This document shows, in pieces, positions 1 to 10,590 of a DNA stretch of 64,000 nucleotides. The position numbers and the translations under genes are program-made. Each line of letters begins with the position of its first letter. The stretch's first letter is position 1. The stretch is from Siphonodentalium dalli (Eukaryota; Mollusca; Scaphopoda; Gadilida; Siphonodentaliidae), in contig CP136065.1 in NCBI GenBank assembly GCA_032622095.1, positions 241,779,530 through 241,843,529 on the forward strand, read 5' to 3'. Under the pieces are notes generated by a model. The model ran no database searches. It was not told the DNA's origin and saw nothing but the letters and a program-made list of their open reading frames with translations.

Positions 1-1553
1 AAACTCTTCTTAAACACGGCTCCTCTTTAGATCACAAGGCGCATGATGGGAGGTCTCCGTTTCGCAGTGCTGCATTGGAAGGCCACAAAGAGGTGGCGGA
101 ATATTTAATATCTCAGGGTGCGAGCATCAACTATAAAGACCCGGATGGGAGGTCTACGTTATATGTGATAGTGCTAGAAAATAAAACTGATGTTGCACGA
201 TTTCTTCTCGAACAAGGCGTCGACGTGGAATGCGTCGACGTAGAAGGGAGAACAGCTTTACACGTTGCTGCTTGGCAAGGCCATTTTAACATGTGTGAAA
301 TATTGTTACAGAAAAGTGCCGATGTGAACGCAATTGACAATGACCAAAGAACTGCCCTGCAATCAGCGGCATGGCAAGGCTGTGCTAGCGTGGTCAAACT
401 GCTGCTTGACAAAGGTGCAAAGGTCGACCACACGTGCAATCAGGGTGCGACAGCTTTGTGTATAGCTGCGCAAGAAGGACACGATTCAGTCGTTAAAGTG
501 CTACTGCAGTACCATGCAAACCCAAACCACGCCGATCAGTTTGGTAGAACTCCCATACGCGTGGCTTACAAAAGCGGTCACGGTGATGTGTGTAAACTGT
601 TGGAAAATTATGGTGCTAACCCGGTGAATGGGGCTAAAAGTCAGAGCATTTCTTCAACGTCAAGTAGCGGGACGCGATCATCAGACAACGTCGCCGCATC
701 GACAACGGCAAATCTCATGAACAGTTCCCACATGCATAGCTCGCCTTCAGATTCACCAGACTCAACGTTTGATAAGCGAAAATCATATCTATCAAATTCC
801 TCAACCGGTCGTTCTAGTCTAACTTCCTCAACAAACCAAAGTTCTTCTCATGGAGGTCCCGCAAAGTTCGACCCTGATAACTGTTTGACTTTCACTCAAC
901 AGCTTCAACAGTGCTCAATGTCGCGAAACAGGTCGAGACCTGTAAGCAGGGTTTTATCCCCCGTCAGTGAACCTCAAAGCCCAGTGCAATCGCCTATGAG
1001 TTCTCCCTTTATGGATCCGTGTAACTTACCTGGAATGGCAAAACCTCAACAATCTTCGGACAAAAATATCAATTTGCTGGGGTATTCACCAATGAAATAC
1101 ACGAACTCAAAGCAAGACAAAATCGCTGCTACCATCAATATTATAACAAATCCAAATGCTGAACTCCCGTACGGCAATGACGAACCAGTTTGGCAAATCA
1201 ACCCTTCCTATTTCAAAAACAATATCGCTCGGTTAGAATCTCAACGGAAACAAAATGCAGACTACACGAACAACACCGATGTGAGTCCAAAATCGGAACA
1301 CCGTTCTCCGGAAATGAGGCGAAAGCGAAACGGAATCGTAACTAACCCGAACCTGCTTTCCAAAGGTCATAATAAAGGTCAGGGATTGAATGGGCATTAC
1401 GCCAAAATTCACGTTGTTCCTGGTGATTCTCCTGAGATTAAAAGTTCGACGTCAAATGGCATACTTTCTGGGGACGAAGTTGGAATGTCAAATGGCCACA
1501 AGGGTCCTGCTAGACCCAACGGTCTGTCGCTCAAAAAGGAAACACCATTATGA
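1..1553 (+). CDS. ANKRD50: ANKRD50 orthologue, 3' part, copy A (5' end outside window)
   Basis: The reading frame is open from base 1 (bases 1-2 finish a Lys codon) to TGA at 1551-1553, so the exon starts upstream of the window. The protein part holds about six ankyrin repeats (cores such as GRTALHVAAWQGH and GATALCIAAQEGH), then a Ser/Thr/Pro-rich tail of about 310 residues. The identification rests on tail blocks that I know from vertebrate ANKRD50: SPSDSPDST, KRNGIVTNPN and the C-terminus KKETPL. The family acts in endosome-to-plasma-membrane recycling with SNX27-retromer. The last four residues, E-T-P-L, fit a class I PDZ ligand with Glu at -3, which SNX27 prefers; that link is inferred here. 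The exon differs from copy B at 7 bases, 5 of which change a residue. No frameshift or stop is seen, so the copy looks intact where visible. Confidence 0.9.
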   Translation, partial: TLLKHGSSLDHKAHDGRSPFRSAALEGHKEVAEYLISQGASINYKDPDGRSTLYVIVLENKTDVARFLLEQGVDVECVDVEGRTALHVAAWQGHFNMCEILLQKSADVNAIDNDQRTALQSAAWQGCASVVKLLLDKGAKVDHTCNQGATALCIAAQEGHDSVVKVLLQYHANPNHADQFGRTPIRVAYKSGHGDVCKLLENYGANPVNGAKSQSISSTSSSGTRSSDNVAASTTANLMNSSHMHSSPSDSPDSTFDKRKSYLSNSSTGRSSLTSSTNQSSSHGGPAKFDPDNCLTFTQQLQQCSMSRNRSRPVSRVLSPVSEPQSPVQSPMSSPFMDPCNLPGMAKPQQSSDKNINLLGYSPMKYTNSKQDKIAATINIITNPNAELPYGNDEPVWQINPSYFKNNIARLESQRKQNADYTNNTDVSPKSEHRSPEMRRKRNGIVTNPNLLSKGHNKGQGLNGHYAKIHVVPGDSPEIKSSTSNGILSGDEVGMSNGHKGPARPNGLSLKKETPL

Positions 1554-1570
1554 CATTGAAATGTGAGTAT
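1554..1570 (+). other. Candidate 5' splice donor just after the stop
   Basis: GTGAGTAT begins at 1563, ten bases after the stop codon, and matches the donor consensus very well. The same motif is kept in copy B at 40702. It may start an intron in the 3' UTR; this close to the stop it should not trigger nonsense-mediated decay. No acceptor or transcript evidence is available. Confidence 0.35.
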
Positions 1571-3305
1571 ATACCAAAGGGTATCCCATATTCGTTCATT
1601 TATTAACAATGAATACCATCGATGATATTTCCACATTTGCATGATGTGCGAGGGAATATATAGTAACATGCAACGAATTTAGTCCTGGTTTGAATCAGCA
1701 TTCATATTACAGCATACATGTAGCACGTGACTTATGATTATAATTTATACCGCATAGAATATAGCATAGCATATATTTATTGTATGCCTCCTATGTGGAG
1801 AAGAGTATATACAGAAAGGTTACAATGTGATATATACACAAGTACATAGTTATCACAACGTCGTTGACAACACACAGTTACGGTATATGGTTCTATTCGA
1901 TATTATGGCGAGTATTTGTGACAATATTATACTAGCTGCACTATTATGAAATTGAGTTCCCACGAATAAAACGGCACATGGTGAGCAGGTAAGTTGATGA
2001 GTCGAGAATGATAACCTCCATTTGATATAGCTATACACCTTTTTACAACCAGTATATGCATATATGAATATAAATATTTTTTCTTGTTTGCCTTTTGGGT
2101 CTAAAAATTGATTTAAAATAAGAAAATATTCACTTCTAAATACAAAAACATGCAACTTTACAATGAAATTAATATTGGTCGGAAATATACATTTCCAGAG
2201 TAATTAGTCTCAGGCTAAGTTGTGTATATGTAGTTTCCAACTCTGTTGTTTGTTTACTCTCTTGTCAACCATCTTATTAACAACCCACAAAGCGACAGAT
2301 ATTACCGAGTAAAATGACCACGCCTATAGCGCCTGCCTCAAAAATGCACATAGAAACTACTCGGTAAGTCCAAAGACTTAAAGGGATTTCGATGTTGCAT
2401 CAGAATTCCTTTGGGTATGAGTCCTACAAATATATAACCGTACTGCTATCCCCCGGTGCACATGCAAGTTCTAATATAAATAAACATGACTCGTGCTAAC
2501 ATTTGCAAAGAAATAAAATTTACAGCATTCAAAAAACTAACATGAACACGTTAAACGCAATTGCGTGATCGCAATTGCCACTAGCCAAATCAACTTGATG
2601 AATTGTTGGGGCCACTTGAGCAATCGATAAGTATACGTCTGATTGACAGAGCGACAGTTTTGCTTTGGAAATAATCTCAAGATCTTGTCCCAGAATGTTG
2701 TATATAGACTCCGGGGTATAAAATAATTTATATCAATCGAGGACATGTCCGGAAAATGTTTTACAAATTAATATACAAGTTATTTAGATTTTCTTATCAC
2801 ATCAGCGAGTAAATTGTATGGGCTATTTTGGAACACATATCCACGTGAACACGTTCAGAGCGTGTACCAACAACGTACCAAGAAGGACAACTCTATCTTG
2901 TTAGTGACCTGAATCACGGCAGATTGCATTTCAGCTATAGATTTGCCACGATCTCATGATCGAAATAAACCAATTTATTATGCATTTATTGTTTATAGAC
3001 AAAAATATAAACAGTCTTCAGTTTTATTCGTATTTTATTCACAAATGAGATATTTGTATTCTTTAAATTGGGATTTATAAAAAAATATGTTGCTGTAATT
3101 GTGGCCCGAAAGAGATAGGTCATCTTTAAATGATAAATGTTATTGTTGAAAACGTTATTTCGGATTTACCATTTGGGGATGAAACAATCTTGAACTCAAC
3201 CACCCTGCAGCCACACCCCTATGCTTCTCTCCAAACAAAGTCTGTATTGGGACTCTATTATTCGATCAGATCGGGCAGCGCCATCCATCAGAACATCAGA
3301 AAGAG
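1571..3305. other. Noncoding, 3' UTR or intergenic
   Basis: No gene is visible. AATAAA near 1965 could be a polyadenylation signal, but that stretch (about 1775-2025) is missing from copy B. A second stretch of about 420 bases (about 2325-2741) is also missing from B, without clear terminal repeats or target duplication. The rest aligns to 40693-41767. Confidence 0.6.
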
Positions 3306-3309
3306 TTAA

Positions 3310-3556
3310 CCCTTTGAGTGCCAGGTCGATTTTTGTAGCAACCCATATACCCTGTGCCAATGCATTCTCTTATATATGCGAGTCGACCATAGGTCGCCTC
3401 GCATATATAAGAGAATACATTGGCCTAACAATTTTTTTTGTTTTAATTTTTTTTTTTTACAATTTTTTACAATTTTAATAATTTATTCCTAAATTCTTTA
3501 ACAGACTTATTTTGTATGTTTAGGGCCGATGAGATCGGCCCCGGGCACTCAAATGG
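3310..3556. mobile_element. TTAA-flanked short element, family II (CCCTTTGAGTGCC ends)
   Basis: Flanked by TTAA at 3306-3309 and 3557-3560. The left end is CCCTTTGAGTGCC; the right end is its near-complement GGGCACTCAAATGG. TTAA duplication and CC-starting ends are typical of piggyBac-type elements. It contains one 67-bp hairpin (3357-3423) and a small GGCCGATnnnATCGGCC stem. No coding capacity. The same insertion is in copy B, so it predates the split. Confidence 0.7.
3357..3423. repeat. 67-bp hairpin module (type copy)
   Basis: Nearly perfect palindrome: arm CCAATGCATTCTCTTATATA, then TGCGAGTCGACC, loop ATA and the complementary arm. One mismatch is fixed in the copies I compared: the outer arm reads AGTCGAC, the inner arm AGGCGAC. 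About 20 copies occur in this window, usually in pairs facing outward, each bounded outside by CCCTGTG. Confidence 0.9.
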
Positions 3557-3582
3557 TTAAATGTGTTTTATTACGTGGTTAA

Positions 3583-3974
3583 CCCTTTACCCAACAAACC
3601 GGCCAAAAACGGCCAAATAAAGCTTGAACAGCCTAAATTATCTTGGGTCTGTCTCAATAAAACCATACAAATATGGATATCATTGGAACCGGCTCATTGA
3701 CCATATTGTGATGGTTACAGTTATGCCCTGTGACAATGCATTCTCTTATATATGCGAGTCGACCATAGGTCGCCTCGCATATATAAGAGAATGCATTGGC
3801 CTAAAAAAAATCTTTTTTTAACACTTTTTACCATTTTTTCTTACATTCTTTAACAATTTTATAATTTTTAATGTGTTAAGCCAATGCATTCTCTTATATA
3901 TGCGAGGCGACCTATGGTCGACTCGCATATATAAGAGAATGCATTGGCACAGGGCCGTTCTGTTGGGTAAAGGG
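3583..3974. mobile_element. piggyBac-type MITE with paired hairpins, copy 1
   Basis: 392 bp between TTAA at 3579-3582 and 3975-3978. The termini are CCCTTTACCCAACA and TGTTGGGTAAAGGG. Inside are two hairpin modules (3734-3799 and 3881-3947) around an AT-rich spacer. Copy B has the unoccupied site GTGGTTAA near 42040, so this is a recent insertion in A. Non-autonomous. Confidence 0.9.
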
Positions 3975-4250
3975 TTAAGAAATATACATAATATGTTGGC
4001 TGAATGTTGGTGCATTTTTATCAATTTAAAAAAAGAGAATGTATTGGCCTAACAATTTTGTATCTTTTTATAAATATTTTTTACATTCATTCTTTAACAA
4101 ATGTTATGATTTTTTAAATAATTTGTTCTTACATTCTAATTTTTATAATTATATGTCCCATAATTTCATTATTTCTTACATTTTTTATAATTTGTTCAGT
4201 TTTTCTCACAATTTTTAAGAATTATAAAAAATAATATAAAATTTGTCAGG

Positions 4251-4318
4251 CCAATGCATTCTCTTATATATGCGAGGCGAGCCTATGGTCGACTCGCACA
4301 TATAAGAGAATGCATTGG
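4251..4318. repeat. Hairpin module, partner of the one at 3357
   Basis: Inverted relative to 3357-3423 and closed by GGCACAGGG. The two may once have bounded one element, later interrupted by insertions. The loop has an extra base here (GCGAGCCTATGG). The equivalent in copy B is 42313-42380. Confidence 0.75.
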
Positions 4319-4429
4319 CACAGGGTCTTTAATGTTCAACCATTGGCTTATTTGTGCGAAATACATCTAAGAATAGATAGAACCATGTTGGTATCAAGTC
4401 TGAGTGTAGTGTGTCTGTTATTTGCAAAA

Positions 4430-4510
4430 TGAGGTCCCAAGAGGAGGAATTTATTGACGCTATCCCGCATAGCAGGCTAGCATCACTAAATTCACCCTCA
4501 TGGGACCTCA
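4430..4510. repeat. 81-bp foldback, GAGGTCCC family
   Basis: Imperfect hairpin with ends TGAGGTCCC and GGGACCTCA and an AATTTA..TAAATT stem. A second member follows at 4746-4826. Other members are at 23172-23254 and in block B and its flank. It is unrelated in sequence to the 67-bp module. Confidence 0.7.
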
Positions 4511-4745
4511 ACCTGCTCAGGCCTCATCTTATCTGGAAAGTTTTCTTATTATCAAATTTATATAGAGACTTATTCACATAGATTATATTTCTGTATTAGT
4601 TTATATAGTGTATCTATGTCCCTAAATTGGCAGACGACACATTGCTTAATCGAGTTCCCAATGGGTGTACATCACAATATTCACCATTTGGGAACTTCAA
4701 TCTGAGTCTATGTCTTCCATATATAGCAGATGAGGCCATGCAGAA

Positions 4746-4826
4746 TGAGATCACCAGAGGATGAATTTGGTGATGCTAGCCCACTATGCGGTATAGCGCC
4801 ACTACATTCGCCCTCTGGGGACCTCA
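4746..4826. repeat. Foldback, GAGGTCCC family, second copy
   Basis: The stem pairs the AGAGGATGAATTTGGTGATG side with the CATTCGCCCTCTGGGGACC side. The order of the two members is the same in copy B (42492 and 42808). Confidence 0.65.
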
Positions 4827-5200
4827 ATCTGCAAATGACTGGCACACTAAACTCAGACTTGGTTGGTCTATCAATAGGTCTGACATTATAGAGGCATATC
4901 TTGGCAGCTAGTTGTCTGCCAAATGTTTTGTTGTAATGCATCGTTTGCACGCATGCACGTAACGTATATTTAGTCACTGTGCACCCATTGTTAACCGATG
5001 ATCAATATATCTGTCAGCCACCCACAACACCTCAGTCAATTACGTAAGCCAACCCAATCGTTTCTGGATGTTGGCACCGGTTTATAGTCGTAAATTCTTC
5101 ATGATAGGTGACTCGTGAACACAAAGATATATTTGGTTTTCAGGCTACTGTGTGTGATGTTGTGATCATACTCGTCTTCTTATTACAGTTATGACGCATA

Positions 5201-5730
5201 CAGGGTTCGCGCTGCCACTTGATAAAATAATTCACATTTGGCAAAACAAAATTTCATTTGGCAAAAGTTTTGGCAAGTCACTTTTTAATTCCTCAAGAAA
5301 GTTGAAAAATATTGGTCAATCAATATCATTCATTTCAGGAAACTCTTATAAGATAATTATATTCGTTGCGTTTTATAAGGTTTAGGAAAAATTAACACCT
5401 CTAATAAGATACAGTTAATCTCATAGCATTAGTATCGACGGTTGGATGGATTATTAGTATTTAGTGTGGTGGTAGTGTCTACCATTGTATTGCTCGGTGA
5501 ATGGCTTATTGTTATATGATACATGCGAGTATAATTAAGTATCAACTAACTGCTTTTCTATCGATATTAAAAGTCGTTCAAACCACGAGTGTCGAAACAT
5601 AAGATATAATGTTGAAGAAAATTATACTATCGGGGATAGCATTTGGCAAATGCTAAAATAATTTGGCAAAAAATATTCCCATTTGGCAAATTATTTGGCA
5701 CAAGTCAATTTTGGTCCAGCGCGGACCCTG
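5201..5730. mobile_element. hAT-type non-autonomous element, A-specific
   Basis: 530 bp with terminal inverted repeats CAGGGTTCGCGCTGCC and GGTCCAGCGCGGACCCTG, flanked by the 8-bp duplication GACGCATA (5193-5200 and 5731-5738). Copy B has a single GACGCATA at 43260-43267 and no insert. The 8-bp duplication with CAGGG ends is the hAT signature. Many ATTTGGCA motifs lie near both ends, like subterminal transposase sites. No transposase. Confidence 0.9.
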
Positions 5731-6016
5731 GACGCATAACATGTTTGAACGGAGCTTACCCAGAAGTGAATAATTTGTTGAATATGGGTTTTTTGGTTTA
5801 TTTATTTTATATATTGTCAATAATTTAAAGCCACATGGCGGTTTGCAATCCAATATACACCTAATATTATTCACTTTTGAATTCCATCCTGTACCGAAAT
5901 GGGTCGATAAATACCTGAACAACCTTTTCTACGACATTATATGTCCCAGAATGACGCATTGAATGTATATATAATATACATATTCGAACACAAAAATCGG
6001 ACTCCGAACAAATTAC

Positions 6017-6283
6017 TGCCTCTTTGTATTCATTGAAATTCTGGAATCGGAAACGGAATAACGCGCGACAGTCCAAAACAAATTTGAACCGGTACAAACG
6101 AATGATCTCCAATTTATCGAAGCACGCAACACGTATTTTCAACGCTATATCGACTAATTTGTTGGGAAATCTTCCCCGAGCAAATATTGCCTGTTTGTAT
6201 TCTTTGAAATTCTGGAATCGGAAACGGAATAGCACATATTTTCAGCGCTATGTTGACGAATATGTTGGGAAATCTTCTGCGTA
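6017..6283. repeat. Two-unit direct repeat
   Basis: A block containing TTCTGGAATCGGAAACGGAA occurs at about 6040 and again at about 6210. Each is followed by a related block ending GTTGGGAAATCTTC. The unit is about 170 bp and is also present in copy B (about 43545-43800). No function recognised. Confidence 0.6.
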
Positions 6284-6519
6284 ATATATGTATGTTTTGA
6301 GATTTCTCTTACCAAATTATGTATACATCATTTTGGGGCTCGAATGAGCCATATCCATTTAAAGGGACACTAGTAATTAATTTGGCGACACAACGACGTT
6401 CTATGTTTAGTATTTATTATCCGGTATGAAAGGGTGTCCAGATAACTGATCACATTATATCTTAGAAACTCGATCGGGATTTTGCACTTAATTTGAGGTT
6501 TAGCATACTATCCCGATTG

Positions 6520-6745
6520 GGTACCCCATATTACCAGTACATGTTCCAACCGTTCATGAACAGGTGCTCCAGGGTAGCCGGGCATGCAGGTACTATACAT
6601 AGTACACGGACAGGCAATCTACATAGCACCTGGATATTTGGTACACCAGATTATCTGACAGGTACTCCAAAGTACATGGCAAGTACTCCAGAGTACCAAC
6701 ATTTTGGTACTCCACACTGGAGTATAGTGCCTACGTAGGTACTCC
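6520..6745. repeat. Cluster of GTAC and GGTACTCCA motifs
   Basis: Eleven GTAC tetramers fall within about 230 bp, several as GGTACTCCA and its complement, making overlapping small palindromes. Conserved in copy B at about 44020-44245. No coding frame of interest. Confidence 0.6.
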
Positions 6746-7208
6746 AGGGAACCTGGGGTTCTAAGAGTGTACACGATGATTGATGCATGTATGGTGTGAT
6801 ATAAACAATACCATAGACATTTAGATTTAAAAAAAACTGTGATAGATGTTTTCCGATCACGAATTCCAATGCACTCACGGTGGTTAATGTGTAAAGATTA
6901 AAATAGTCTGTAAAAATATTACCACTAAATGGAACCAAACCACTCACAATAGGTAATTGTTTAAACAATATAATGGGTTGTAAAACATCACCACTAAGAA
7001 GAACATGGAGAATTATATAAACTCTGATCTTATATTAATTATTGATCGCTCTCCAGTAACGAAACTTTACGTGTTGATACCATTATTATGTAAACAAAAC
7101 TTTAACAGAGATTTGTCAACAAACATCGCTAATCGCGCAGTTAGTTAACATATTTTGGTCTTCATTATGATTTTCAGAATATTTTTCGATGCTTTGACAT
7201 TTTCAAAT

Positions 7209-7353
7209 GTTTACCGTCGAGTTTTGATTAAATTTTGGTATGTTATTGGACTTTTATAAGTAATTCCACTATGACAGTAATGTTTACCGTCGAGTTTTGA
7301 TTATATTTTGGTATGTTATTGGACTTTGATAAGTAATTCCACTATGACAGTAA
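7209..7353. repeat. 73-bp tandem duplication
   Basis: Two adjacent units start GTTTACCGTCGAGTTTTGAT and end CTATGACAGTAA. A partial third begins GTTTACATAGC. Also in copy B (44708-44854). Confidence 0.8.
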
Positions 7354-8536
7354 TATTTACATAGCAATGGTTTCGATATTTCGTTATTGGAGAGTTATTA
7401 ATAATGAAAATAAGGAATACATGTTACCCAATGTTTAAGTCGATCTATGTTTGCATGTACCTGTTGATGATAGTTTTTCACATACTTCACATAAATAACA
7501 GTTATGGTTAATTCGCACGAACGCATTTCGAAGGCCTTTTATGGAATTGCGACGAATTTCAGATTCATTTTATCACATAATAATATTTTTGCAAAAAAAA
7601 AAAAAAAAAAAGATTTCGAAACGACTGGGGTTACAAAAATTAATATTGATTTTCTTATCACAACCAAAGAGGAAGTAAAGACACCTTAAAGAAAAATTAT
7701 TGTTCCATTTTGAATGTATCTTTTCATGTTGACAAAACTGTTCAACCATCTTTATCACCCATGTTTATCTCACAATCAACATTAACTAACCCAACACAAC
7801 TTGAATATCTTTACAAGTTAATACGCCATCGATATCATTGCGCTAAGCTTTTACGTAGCTGTGTGTGCCGATAGCACACGTGTGTCTTACTAAAAAATAT
7901 GAGGCCAGATTTAGGGGCTAGTTATGTGATAATAACAGTTATGTTTTATGTTAATCCACATGAACCCATTTTAAAGGCCTTGTGTCCCTTTAATGAATAA
8001 CTGGCCCCCTAAGGCAACCAATTTGTTTTGAGAGATGCGCTGTCGGAATTCTCTTCTCGCAAATTGCTCGAGTAAAACGCCCATTATTTCCGTATTGGGG
8101 GGATTGTCAGAAATCAATAAAAGGGCAACAGATGTTACCATTAATTTTCCACACGATCGGTCTCCCATATATATGCGATCTCGGCGCCAGACGACTTTTT
8201 ATTTATCGCCGTTCCGCACCCATGTTCAGACTTTTGTCATGACGAAAATCTCAAAGATGCATTCAGGGTCCCGGACCTCCAGTTAAAACAACAACAACAA
8301 CAACAACATAAACATCTAATTTAACATCGTATTCTGCTTTGTTATGTTGAAAAAATGTTGAAAACCAAATGTGACATATATACTAGACCTTTAAATACCT
8401 AAGCATGTCAGTTTCGTCTTGTTTCTCAAAAAATTAGTCTGCATGGAGCCCTGAGTGTATCTTTAAGTTGTGATTTATAATGGGGAAATATCGACCAAGT
8501 CAGCTTTGAAGATTTTAAGAAATATATTCACATGTA
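7354..8536. other. Noncoding
   Basis: No gene recognised. Holds a poly-A tract near 7592 and a CAA microsatellite near 8288; both differ in length or sequence from copy B. Confidence 0.6.
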
Positions 8537-9019
8537 GATCATGCCATGAATCTCTACTCTGAATGCACCAGTATAGAGATCATATTCCACCTGTTCATGG
8601 GAACTTTTTGATGTTCTGACGGGGAATTAATAACATTGCACAAATAACGCATGGAATGTATTTCTTTGTTAATAATATATTCCCAGCTCGAGATTGCATG
8701 ATTTGTTATGACTTTTGTTATGCCGATTTCGTAATAACAATTGCATTGATTACCTTGGAGAAATTCCTTATTGTCAGTGACGCAAATCCAAAGCGCCTCG
8801 CGCCAAAGTCAACTAAATCACACAATCTAGAGCTGGGACCTCCCCCACTGTAAAATACATTATGCATTATTAAGAAAGAGGTATTAACTAACAAATATGT
8901 TTCCGGCGTTGATTTTTTAATGCTATAAACTTCCCTATCAGAACATCAAAAAGTTACCAGGTTTTGAACTGGTGGAATGTGATCTCTACGAATATAGCCA
9001 GAGTAGAGATTCAGGATCG
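8537..9019. mobile_element. Foldback element with GATCATG..AATCTCTACTCTG ends
   Basis: Inverted ends of about 90 bp. The left reads GATCATGCCATGAATCTCTA and continues to ATATTCCACC; the right reads GGTGGAATGTGATCTCTACG through GAGTAGAGATTC. Each end itself folds (AATCTCTACTC with GTAGAGAT). Copies at 46062-46553 and 25135-26939. No coding capacity. Confidence 0.65.
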
Positions 9020-9650
9020 CATTTGCAAGGTGGTCCCGTGTAAATACAGGCCAATAGGTCCGTTGAGTGGGGGAGGGGTGGGTAGTTTGTCATGTGTTTT
9101 CACGAGAAAGTCACATAAATTATCTACACATGTTGTTTTAAAACAAATTATGGTGCAAAGTGGCGATGAACCATGAATGCTAGAAACTAGCGTAATATTG
9201 GATAAATGAGATATTTGGAACCCAGAGTGCATCTTCAATATGGAGCCACAAAGTTCACCAATGACGCCAATATATGAAGTGAAATAACATTCATGAATAT
9301 ACACAGTACACTAGAGTATAATTACGGACACTGCTATGGAAACTAACCGCGGAATAATTTCCCACAGCGATGATAGATGCGTATACATGATATGCATGTA
9401 TGCATAACATTTTGACAAAGGGAAGACACATTAACCATATATTGTTTCTGTTGAGTTTGGATTCCATCCAAGCCGTTTTATATCTCATGTGAAATATGCG
9501 GGCATGCTGCGACAATGGTTCGCAACCAATTAGCGCTGCGAACAGACTCTCGTGAGACTTCAGTATTTAGCGAGACTGCAGTATTTCGCGAGACTTCAAT
9601 ATTCATGAGCCAACAGTACCACCATGTGGTATTAACCTTCAGCAGTCGAC

Positions 9651-10590
9651 TACAAGAAAACCCTCGAAAACAAAACAAAATCACATTTAATGTTTTACGT
9701 TATTTCCTTCATAAAAAGAATCTTCGTGATAATGAACCCTCTCGTTACTTTAGAATATAGAATTAACCTTAAAATAAAAAAAATCTTTGGAACACAGAAC
9801 CTTCGGAATAACGAACCTTCGGATTGGTGAACCTTCGGAATAGCGAACATTCAGAGAAATTTCGGAATAGTGGACCTTCGGGATAGTGAACCTTCGGAAT
9901 AGAGCCATGCCCCCCAATATTCATATTATATGCCCAGAGTTCAAAGGTATGGACCCATAAAATTCTAAACTTGGCCCTTAAAATAATGAACTCCAAATTG
10001 GAGCACACACAGAACACCACTTAAGTCAACTGAACCTATGTCATGTCCCAATGCGGGAGGGTCCATATATACCACAACATTCATAGTATATGCCAAGAAT
10101 TCAAAGGTATGGGCCCACGTAATGACATAAAATCTCAAGAAAACCAGCGAAAACAAAACAAAATCACATTTAATGTTCTAAGTTAAGTTATTTCCTCCTG
10201 TATCTGTATCGGTGTGCGCGCATGATCAGTTCGGATGTGAGCGCACACTCCATATAAAGAATCTTTGTGAAAATGAACCCTCTCAAATTAGTCTCAATAC
10301 TTTAAAATATAGAATTAACCTAAAAATAACAAAAACCTTCGGAATAGAGAACCTTCGGAATAGCGGACCTTCGGGATAGCAAACCTTCATAATAGAAGCA
10401 TGTCCCCACAATTACACCGGTGACGTAAACACATGTGCCAATCTTAGTTGTACTCTCGTAATTATCGGTACGATGAAACGGTGACGGAATCTGACGAGGT
10501 TTGCCGAATGTACAATCACCCAGTGAATTATCGATCGCCCATGCGATACAAAAAAACCAAAAGCAATAAACACCACACTACGGTGGCGTA
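9651..10590. mobile_element. A-specific insertion of about 940 bp with TTCGGAATAG repeats
   Basis: Copy B joins GCAGTCGACTA directly to TAATGGTTTATTTCC, so the whole stretch is absent there. Inside, a block beginning AAGAAAACC and containing AAAACAAAACAAAATCACAT occurs twice, about 490 bp apart. Clusters of ACCTTCGGAATAGNGAACC lie at 9785-9905 and 10335-10395. No termini that I can assign to a family. Confidence 0.6.

Noticed and set aside
131-439. 102-codon antisense frame in the ANKRD50 exon, also in copy B
   Set aside because: It overlaps a conserved coding frame on the other strand and shows nothing recognisable.
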